10,510 bases of DNA. Source: RGIG4608 sp045643885 (GTDB lineage Bacteria > Bacillota > Clostridia > Oscillospirales > CAG-272). The number at the start of each line of letters is the position of its first letter. Within the stretch, counting starts at the first letter, position 1. The notes under the pieces are model-generated. The model worked only from the letters and a program-made list of their open reading frames with translations. It ran no database searches and was not told the origin of the DNA. Positions 6,688 through 10,510 of this stretch are shown in pieces. The stretch is from contig JAZRFY010000031.1 of assembly GCA_045643885.1 (NCBI GenBank), positions 1-10,510 of the forward strand, written 5' to 3'. A program made the translations under genes and the position numbers.

Positions 6688-8004
6688 TTATTGATTTTTG
6701 ATTATTTTGTAAAAAAATGAAGCAATGGCATCAAGAGAAACGTCGCTCTCTTCTCTCGTGATAAGGTTTTTAACCTTTGCCATCTTGTTTTCATACTCAC
6801 TGCCACCCATGATAACGATGTGAGTGTAGCCTTCCTTGATAGCATAGTCGATCTGCTTGCCAAACTTCTTGCTGCCGAGATAGAGTGCACTTGTCACACC
6901 TGCTTCGCGAATGGATGCTGTGAGGTTGATGTATTCCTTATAGGGGACGTCGTTGAATCTTGCCACCAAAACCTTTGTTGTACCCTGTGTGAAATCGGGA
7001 ACGAGGTTGTGAGTAACAAGGAAGTTTTCAAGAGTAACGTCACCCATGCCGTAGCCTACGCCACTAACCTTTGCGTTCTTAACGAAAAGGCCAACGAGGT
7101 TGTCGTATCTACCGCCACCGTACATAGCACGGTTGTTTTCGGGAGCTTCGTCAAACACCTCGAAAACTGTACCTGTATAATAGTCAAGACCACGGATGAT
7201 GCCGAAGTCGAAAACGCAATACTTGTCAAGTCCTGTTTCCTTGAGGAGTGCGAAAAGATCGGAAAGCTCCTTTGCACCAACGGAGTCGGGGCAGAGAGCA
7301 GTAGCCTCTTCAACGCTCATTGTGTAGAGTGCGTCAATCTTTGCAAGCTTTTCTGCATCGATGCCAAGCTCACCCATTTCCTTTTCATAAACCTCGCGAG
7401 GAATCTTGTTCTTCTTGTCAACTACCTTTGAAACGAGCTTTGCACCCTCTGCATCGGAGCCACTGATGGCGCAGATAACGTCGTTAAAGAAACGGCGGTT
7501 GTTGATATGTACCTTGAACATAGATTCGTCAGCACCGAAAACGCGAAGAACGTTGATTGCACTTTCGATGATGTCCATATCAGCCTCAAAGCCGTCGCAC
7601 CCGAAGATGTCAACGTTGAGCTGCCAAAATTCACGAAGTCTACCTCTCTGAGGACGCTCGTAGCGATACATATTGGGTATAGAGAACCACTTAAGAGGCA
7701 TATTGAGATCGTTCATCTTAGCTGCAACCATACGCGCAACACTGGGTGTCATTTCGGGACGGATAGCAAGCTGACGGTCACCTCTGTCTGTGAAGTTGTA
7801 AGTCTGTTTTTTAGCGATTTCCTCACCGCTCTTTGCAATATAGAGCTCAAGCTCCTCAATCATAGGAGCATTGTATTCCTCATAAGCTGACTGCTCAAGA
7901 ACCTCACGGATCTTGCCGAAGAACCAGTTACGGAAACGCATTTCTGCGGGATAGAAATCTCTTGTGCCCTTATAGGGCTGTGTGGATAATAAATTGTTGC
8001 TCAA
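6688..8004 (-). CDS. hisS: Histidyl-tRNA synthetase
   Basis: A class II synthetase that charges tRNA-His. The 438-residue product begins PYKGTRDFYPAEM, typical of HisRS, and shows motif 2 as RYERPQRGRLREFWQLN (114-130). The histidine-binding HisA signature is RGLDYYTGTVFE (271-282), followed by GGGRYDNL (297-304), and a C-terminal anticodon-binding domain occupies about 345-435. Motif 3 is divergent: GVGYGMGDV (316-323 region), without the usual arginine. The start is a TTG (8004-8002) with GAGGA at 8012-8016, 7 nt upstream. It is the first gene of an operon with the DJ-1 protein, folate cyclo-ligase and CPBP genes. The leader between the promoter and start is only about 40 nt, too short for a T-box riboswitch. 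Confidence 0.97.
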   Translation of the reverse strand: MSNNLLSTQPYKGTRDFYPAEMRFRNWFFGKIREVLEQSAYEEYNAPMIEELELYIAKSGEEIAKKQTYNFTDRGDRQLAIRPEMTPSVARMVAAKMNDLNMPLKWFSIPNMYRYERPQRGRLREFWQLNVDIFGCDGFEADMDIIESAINVLRVFGADESMFKVHINNRRFFNDVICAISGSDAEGAKLVSKVVDKKNKIPREVYEKEMGELGIDAEKLAKIDALYTMSVEEATALCPDSVGAKELSDLFALLKETGLDKYCVFDFGIIRGLDYYTGTVFEVFDEAPENNRAMYGGGRYDNLVGLFVKNAKVSGVGYGMGDVTLENFLVTHNLVPDFTQGTTKVLVARFNDVPYKEYINLTASIREAGVTSALYLGSKKFGKQIDYAIKEGYTHIVIMGGSEYENKMAKVKNLITREESDVSLDAIASFFYKIIKNQ

Positions 8005-8053
8005 AATATATTCCTCTTTTCTATAAAAGATAATAATTATATATATTCAGTAT

Positions 8054-8082
8054 AGTATAACACATTTTTTCTTGTTTGTCTA
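8054..8082 (-). promoter_or_regulatory. Sigma-A-type extended -10 promoter of the hisS operon
   Basis: On the minus strand TAGACA (8077-8082), a 17-bp spacer and TATACT (8054-8059) match 5 of 6 positions in each hexamer. TG one base before the -10 makes it an extended -10. It lies about 50 bp before the hisS start. The alcohol dehydrogenase gene ends upstream without a clear terminator, so some read-through may add to it. Confidence 0.8.
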
Positions 8083-8170
8083 TAAAATCGTGCAAGAATT
8101 TTAGATTTTTAGGGGTGCAATCTCGCGTTTCACCGACATTTTATTCAGTTGTCCGATTTTTGTGGCAAGA

Positions 8171-9379
8171 TTAATTTTCTTCCTTTGTTACCGAAAGATA
8201 TATCCTTTCAAGCTCCTTTGCATTCCAGAGAACTGGAACGGGATAAAGGGGATTTGCCTCCTTGTCGGCAAGCTTAGCCATTGCGGGAACGTCTTCTCGC
8301 ACTATGCAATCGATGGTCAAGGGGATTTGCATATTTTTGTTCATTTTCTCAATGCGGGAAATCATCTTTTCTGCAGCATCCTCGACCGACGTACTTTTGT
8401 CAACAAGTCCGATGGCAACAGCAAGCTCGTAAAGGGGCCTGTGAGCTGCACTTCCGTAGGCTCTGAGCACGTGGGGAAGAAGCACGGCATTTGCAAGACC
8501 GTGGGGAACTCCGTATTTGCCGCCAAGACTGTGTGCTACCGCGTGAACGTAACCGACATAGCTCTTTGTAAACGCCGTTCCCGCAAGGTAGGATGCGTGC
8601 AGCATATGTCTTCTTGCCACGATGTTTGAACCGCTTGTGTAGGCATTTTCAAGGTTGTCGAAAATGAGCTTTACTGCCTTTTCTGAAGCAGCTTTAGTCT
8701 CCTTCGTTCTTGATTTGCCAATATAAGCCTCAATTGCATGCGTGAGAGCATCCATACCCGTCGTTGAGGTGAGATGCTTTGGGAGTGCTATAGTAACCTC
8801 AGGTGCAAGAACGGCATATTGAGGGATAAGACAAAAGTCGTTGATAACGTATTTGTGATGAGTATTTGCATCGGTTATTACGGCTGCAACGGTGGTTTCA
8901 CTGCCGGTGCCCGCAGTTGTGGGAACGGCAATGAGAAGGGGAAGCTTTTTGCATATTTTGATAAGGCCTGCCATTTTGTAAAGGGGCATGTTGGGGCGTG
9001 CAATTCTTGCACCAACTCCCTTGGCACAGTCCATGGGTGAGCCACCGCCAAACGCGATGATGCCCTGGCACTTGTTTTCAAAATAGATGGCCCTTGCCTC
9101 TTCAACGTTGCTTGAAGTGGGATTGGGCATCGTTTTGTCGTAAACGAAGCAAGAAATCTTGTTTTCCTTGAGAAGATTTTCAAGATTCTTTGTAAGTCCA
9201 AGACCTCGAATACCTGCATCGGTAACCAAAAGAACGCTATTGATTTTCTTGCTCTTCAAAAGGGGGATTATCTCACCAAATCCGTCCAGAAGAGTGGGCT
9301 CGCGATAGGGAAAAACGGGAATCAATACCTTCATCACGCCCTGAAAAGCCCTTGAAAATATCTTTTTTGCTATATTCAT
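8171..9379 (-). CDS. Iron-containing alcohol dehydrogenase
   Basis: A cytoplasmic NAD(P)-dependent oxidoreductase of the group III (iron-dependent) family, which interconverts alcohols and aldehydes or ketones. The product has 402 residues. Landmarks are FGGGSPMDCAKG (110-121, dinucleotide binding), PTTAGTGSETT (153-163) and TGMDALTHAIEAY (207-219), with metal ligands Asp210 and His214. The other ligands are His279 in HAVAHSLG and His293 in PHGLANA. The spacing of the four ligands equals that of known members such as lactaldehyde reductase FucO. The start ATG (9379-9377) follows GAGGTG (9384-9389) closely. An upstream in-frame ATG at 9445 would place the promoter inside the gene and is rejected. 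It is a single gene with its own promoter. The substrate cannot be assigned, though fermentative alcohol formation would suit a Clostridia host. Confidence 0.93.
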   Translation of the reverse strand: MNIAKKIFSRAFQGVMKVLIPVFPYREPTLLDGFGEIIPLLKSKKINSVLLVTDAGIRGLGLTKNLENLLKENKISCFVYDKTMPNPTSSNVEEARAIYFENKCQGIIAFGGGSPMDCAKGVGARIARPNMPLYKMAGLIKICKKLPLLIAVPTTAGTGSETTVAAVITDANTHHKYVINDFCLIPQYAVLAPEVTIALPKHLTSTTGMDALTHAIEAYIGKSRTKETKAASEKAVKLIFDNLENAYTSGSNIVARRHMLHASYLAGTAFTKSYVGYVHAVAHSLGGKYGVPHGLANAVLLPHVLRAYGSAAHRPLYELAVAIGLVDKSTSVEDAAEKMISRIEKMNKNMQIPLTIDCIVREDVPAMAKLADKEANPLYPVPVLWNAKELERIYLSVTKEEN

Positions 9380-9415
9380 AATGCACCTCGTAATAAAACG
9401 TAAATTAACTGAATT

Positions 9416-9444
9416 ATTATACCACAAATAATCTTGCTTGTCCA
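9416..9444 (-). promoter_or_regulatory. Sigma-A-type promoter of the alcohol dehydrogenase gene
   Basis: On the minus strand TGGACA (9439-9444), a 17-bp spacer and a perfect TATAAT (9416-9421), preceded by TGG (extended -10). It lies 37 bp before the start codon. Confidence 0.85.
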
Positions 9445-9475
9445 CAGTTTAATAAGGAAAATCGCACCTTGTTGC

Positions 9476-9581
9476 GGCATATCATCAAACGAAGTTTCGT
9501 ATATAATCAAGTTGCAGAGAATACACCTTCGGCGATGATATACATGCTAACGCGTGATGATATGCCAAGTCTGCGACTTGG
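9476..9581. repeat. Modular palindromic repeat built on GATGATAT / ATATCATC
   Basis: A perfect 12-bp inverted repeat, GGCATATCATCA (9476-9487) and TGATGATATGCC (9555-9566), bounds a symmetrical unit. The left half has ATATCATC (9479) and a one-base variant ATATAATC (9501), 22 bp apart. The right half has GATGATAT at 9534 and 9556, also 22 bp apart. The 14-bp spacers include the palindrome ACGAAGTTTCGT (9489-9500). A 7-bp hairpin, CCAAGTC-TGC-GACTTGG (9565-9581), abuts it. No coding potential is seen. It looks like a dispersed intergenic repeat of the REP/MITE kind, but copy number cannot be judged from one window. Confidence 0.65.
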
Positions 9582-9583
9582 AT

Positions 9584-9625
9584 AAAAAACAAACGAAGAA
9601 TGCATCCAGTTCTACGTTTGTTTTT
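9584..9625 (-). terminator. Terminator-like hairpin after the short tRNA-Ser remnant
   Basis: AAAAACAAACG (9585-9595) and CGTTTGTTTTT (9615-9625) form a perfect 11-bp stem. On the minus strand it directly follows the CCA of the short tRNA-Ser remnant and ends in six T residues. The stem is AT-rich, so its efficiency is uncertain. Confidence 0.6.
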
Positions 9626-9642
9626 GGCGGAGGATGGGGGAT
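9625..9642 (-). pseudogene. Short remnant of a tRNA-Ser 3' end (acceptor, CCA, part of T-stem)
   Basis: These 18 bases are identical to the 3' end of the longer tRNA-Ser remnant at 9820-9837: CCA, discriminator G, acceptor ATCCTCC and five C residues of the T-stem on the minus strand. The match breaks off in the T-loop and no other tRNA part adjoins it. It is followed by its own terminator-like hairpin, as a tRNA gene would be. It may be an older integration scar or a leftover of a tRNA duplication. Confidence 0.6.
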
Positions 9643-9651
9643 GTCGCTCTT

Positions 9652-9703
9652 GATTTTTGCAAAGCAAGGAAGAAAAATCGTTAGTATATGCTTTGCAAAA
9701 ATC
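9652..9703. repeat. Perfect 15-bp inverted repeat with 22-nt loop
   Basis: GATTTTTGCAAAGCA (9652-9666) and TGCTTTGCAAAAATC (9689-9703) are exact reverse complements. No gene is near, and the segment lies between the two tRNA-Ser remnants. Confidence 0.7.
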
Positions 9704-9717
9704 TTCGGTCACCGTTC

Positions 9718-9743
9718 AAAAACAACACACTGTGTTGTTTTTT
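9718..9743 (+). terminator. Terminator-like AT-rich hairpin
   Basis: AAAAACAACA (9718-9727) pairs with TGTTGTTTTT (9733-9742), followed by a further T. No gene on either strand clearly needs it. It may be a decayed terminator or simply part of the structured spacer. Confidence 0.4.
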
Positions 9744-9776
9744 CACTGCGTTCGAATCCCCCAATATTGCTTTTTA

Positions 9777-9812
9777 CAAAACAAAAAAAGCATCCTCTTG
9801 CGAGAATGCTTT
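9777..9812 (-). terminator. Rho-independent terminator directly downstream of the tRNA-Ser fragment
   Basis: On the minus strand the stem AAAGCAT-x-CTC with GAG-x-ATGCTTT (9787-9812, one mismatch, 4-nt loop) is followed by TTTTTTTGTTTT. It begins 7 nt after the CCA end of the tRNA fragment, where a tRNA gene's terminator is expected. This suggests that the tRNA-Ser gene originally stood here. Confidence 0.75.
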
Positions 9813-9819
9813 CTTGTTT

Positions 9820-9875
9820 TGGCGGAGGATGGGGGATTCGAACCCTCGTGCCCGTAAAGGCAAACGGTTTTCAAG
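9820..9875 (-). pseudogene. 3' fragment of tRNA-Ser(UGA): attachment-site scar
   Basis: Read on the minus strand this is the 3' part of a serine tRNA. It contains the anticodon loop CTTGAAA with anticodon TGA (9869-9875), the 3' anticodon-stem strand ACCGT, and a long variable arm with TGCC/GGCA pairing. It continues with the T-arm GAGGG-TTCGAAT-CCCCC (one A-C mismatch), acceptor strand ATCCTCC, discriminator G and encoded CCA (9820-9822). The 5' anticodon-stem strand should be ACGGT but is GTCAA, and neither a D-arm nor the 5' acceptor strand GGAGGAT is present. So homology stops at the anticodon loop. Tyrosine recombinases often integrate at exactly this position and leave a 3' tRNA duplicate. 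Reading this region as protein gives a spurious product of the familiar GGWGIRTLV type. Confidence 0.88.
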
Positions 9876-9877
9876 TT

Positions 9878-9901
9878 GACGGAATGGTGTCCCATCCCGT
9901 C
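9878..9901. repeat. Imperfect inverted repeat beside the tRNA fragment
   Basis: GACGG-A-ATGG (9878-9887) pairs with CCAT-C-CCGTC (9892-9901) around a 4-nt loop. It lies just inside the element edge, where core-type recombinase sites or a small hairpin could be. Its role is inferred from position only. Confidence 0.5.
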
Positions 9902-9947
9902 ACGGTTTGTCCCCAAAAATCCCTAAAAACCCCTGATTTTTACCCTT

Positions 9948-9999
9948 TTTCTTGCAATTTCTTGCAATTTCTGTGCAAAATGCAAGAAAAATGCAAGAA
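9948..9999. repeat. Phased direct and inverted copies of TTCTTGCA
   Basis: TTCTTGCA occurs at 9949 and 9959 (10 bp apart, in a TTTCTTGCAA tandem), with a degenerate third copy at 9968-9978. The reverse complement TGCAAGAA occurs at 9981 and 9992 (11 bp apart). Spacing near one helical turn suggests cooperative protein binding, such as integrase arm sites or excisionase sites. The rest of 9880-10063 shows no gene. Confidence 0.6.
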
Positions 10000-10063
10000 G
10001 AAAATAAAAACCGTTCGTGTCGTCATCAGCTTAATTTTAACAAAGATATGAAAGGTTTGAAAA

Positions 10064-10321
10064 ATGACAAAAGAAGAAAAAAGAAAAGCGCTCGAACGAA
10101 TGTTAAAGGGCGCGCCCGACGTGATGAGCGCGCGTCAGGTGAGCCGTTGGTCGCCCCTCGGCAAAAATCACGTGTATGAGCTTATCCACAAAGGCGACCT
10201 CTGCGCCTTCAATTACCGAAGCTCATACATCATCGCAAAGGTTGACCTCATCGACTACCTCCTCGCCCACGCCGACGACCCGCCCGTTCATCCTACAGGT
10301 ACGGGGAGAAAAAAGAAGTAA
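10064..10321 (+). CDS. Small helix-turn-helix DNA-binding protein, excisionase-like
   Basis: An 85-residue basic protein. Residues 20-66 (VMSARQVSRWSPLGKNHVYELIHKGDLCAFNYRSSYIIAKVDLIDYL) fit the MerR-like winged-helix layout of excisionase-family (HTH_17-type) proteins: helix-turn-helix, then a wing with basic and aromatic residues, then a short helix. The tail PTGTGRKKK is basic. The ATG at 10064 has only a weak AAAGG site (10051-10055). Codon choice is rich in GCG, CGC, GGC and CTC, unlike the flanking AT-rich DNA and most host genes here, which points to a different origin. It is the first gene inside the tRNA-Ser attachment scar, so a role as recombination directionality factor (Xis) or small regulator is likely but unproven. 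A perfect DnaA-box sequence (TTATCCACA, 10182-10190) lies within it. Confidence 0.75.
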   Translation: MTKEEKRKALERMLKGAPDVMSARQVSRWSPLGKNHVYELIHKGDLCAFNYRSSYIIAKVDLIDYLLAHADDPPVHPTGTGRKKK

Positions 10322-10330
10322 ATAGAATAA

Positions 10331-10497
10331 AATCAGCAAATTTACTCAATAATCAGCATAGTTATTACTGATAAACCGGAACAAGAGTAATAATTTCTAA
10401 TTTATCAGTAATAACTATACAATAAAAAGTAATAAGTAAGCAAATTTTGAGTAATAACTATTGACAAATCAAAAAAAGAGTGTTAAAATAGTAATAC
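10331..10497. repeat. AT-rich iteron-like/operator repeat region
   Basis: A perfect 18-bp inverted repeat, ATAGTTATTACTGATAAA (10358-10375) and its reverse complement (10401-10418), has a 25-nt loop. Overlapping it, AGTAATAA recurs at 10386, 10407, 10428 and 10450, at intervals of 21, 21 and 22 bp. The copies at 10407 and 10450 extend to AGTAATAACTAT. A 7/8 copy (AGTAATAC) lies at 10490. AATCAGCA is also repeated at 10331 and 10351 (20 bp apart), and AGCAAATTT at 10335 and 10439. The two-turn phasing and the overlap with the promoter point to a cooperative binding array: repressor operators or replication iterons. Confidence 0.75.
10461..10489 (+). promoter_or_regulatory. Near-consensus promoter for a gene starting past the window
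   Basis: A perfect TTGACA (10461-10466), 17-bp spacer, TG one base before the -10, and TAAAAT (10484-10489, 5 of 6). An AGTAATAACTAT repeat overlaps the first base of the -35, and another AGTAATAC covers the expected start of transcription, so the promoter is probably controlled by whatever binds the repeats. Confidence 0.85.
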
Positions 10498-10501
10498 TTC
10501 T

Positions 10502-10508
10502 GGAGGTG
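10502..10508 (+). promoter_or_regulatory. Strong ribosome binding site of the next gene
   Basis: GGAGGTG, 12 nt after the -10 hexamer, with no start codon before the window ends. The leader is very short, and the coding region begins within a few bases beyond 10510. Confidence 0.75.
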
Positions 10509-10510
10509 TT

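Larger units (their letters stand above)
9820..10510. mobile_element. Left edge of an element integrated in tRNA-Ser; extends beyond the window
   Basis: Integration into the 3' part of a tRNA gene leaves a rebuilt full tRNA at one end and a 3' fragment at the other. The fragment is on the minus strand with its broken 5' side facing right, so the inserted DNA lies to the right and the intact tRNA-Ser should be at the far, unseen end. Supporting signs inside are arm-type repeats, an excisionase-like HTH gene with a GC-richer codon choice than its neighbours, and an AT-rich repeat-laden control region. No integrase, relaxase or phage gene is inside the window, so the element type is unknown. Confidence 0.72.

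Noticed and set aside
7981..7989. Perfect DnaA-box sequence on the minus strand at the start of hisS
   Set aside because: An isolated 9-mer inside a coding region, with no cluster or AT-rich unwinding region beside it. Chance is the simplest reading.
8005..8053. T-box riboswitch before hisS
   Set aside because: The leader is only about 40 nt from the predicted start of transcription, with no T-box sequence or antiterminator fold.
8083..8170. Terminator for the alcohol dehydrogenase gene
   Set aside because: I looked for a stem plus T-tract on the minus strand and found only short imperfect matches, so none is reported.
9380..9445. 22-codon upstream extension of the alcohol dehydrogenase
   Set aside because: It would include the promoter -10 at 9416-9421, and a GAGGTG site precedes the ATG at 9379.
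9820..9905. Complete functional tRNA-Ser
   Set aside because: No GGAGGAT 5' acceptor strand, D-arm or ACGGT anticodon-stem strand exists to the right of the fragment.
9948..9999. CRISPR-like repeats
   Set aside because: The repeats are 8-10 bp with 10-11 bp period and both orientations, far too short and close for repeat-spacer units, and no cas gene is seen.
9554..10051. 165-codon open frame on the plus strand
   Set aside because: It runs antisense through the tRNA-Ser remnant and hairpins. The FGGGWGIRTLVPVKANGFQ segment is the well-known false translation of a tRNA 3' half.

Overview
The window looks like the chromosome of an endospore-forming, low-to-moderate-GC Clostridia member (Bacillota), running into the edge of an integrated mobile element at its right end. 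The host call rests on three things: the alpha-operon order S11-S4-RpoA-L17 (rpsD lies elsewhere in Bacillus), a sporulation gene (spoIIR) with a sigma-F-like promoter, and strong AGGAGG-type ribosome binding sites. Species cannot be assigned from the sequence alone.

Layout. (1) 1-2441, plus strand: the end of the ribosomal alpha operon, namely the rpsK 3' end, rpsD, rpoA and rplQ, closed by a strong terminator that can also serve the opposing operon. (2) 2475-3859, minus strand: a two-gene operon of a small DUF3343 (Se/S-carrier-like) protein and a cysteine desulfurase-family PLP enzyme, overlapping by ATGA. This is probably a sulfur or selenium trafficking pair. (3) 3905-4597, plus strand: spoIIR, monocistronic, divergent from the previous operon and ending in its own terminator. 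(4) 4617-8082, minus strand: a four-gene operon hisS - DJ-1/PfpI protein - 5-formyltetrahydrofolate cyclo-ligase - CPBP-type membrane protein. The last three genes overlap or touch, and a good extended -10 promoter precedes hisS. (5) 8171-9444, minus strand: an iron-dependent alcohol dehydrogenase with its own near-consensus promoter.

(6) 9445-10510 is the unusual part. First comes a modular palindromic repeat built on GATGATAT/ATATCATC, then several hairpins and two tandem remnants of the 3' end of a tRNA-Ser gene on the minus strand, each followed by a terminator-like hairpin. The longer remnant (9820-9875) runs from the anticodon loop (UGA) to CCA, and its 5' half is missing. That is the scar a tyrosine-recombinase element leaves when it integrates into a tRNA gene. 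The geometry puts the element to the right, with the intact tRNA beyond the window. Just inside this edge are helically phased TTCTTGCA repeats, a GC-richer gene for a small excisionase-like HTH protein, and an AT-rich control region. That region holds an 18-bp perfect inverted repeat and AGTAATAA repeats spaced 21-22 bp apart. It ends in a near-perfect promoter and ribosome binding site for a gene that starts just past the window. The first element gene of interest (repressor, initiator or integrase) therefore lies immediately downstream and could not be read.
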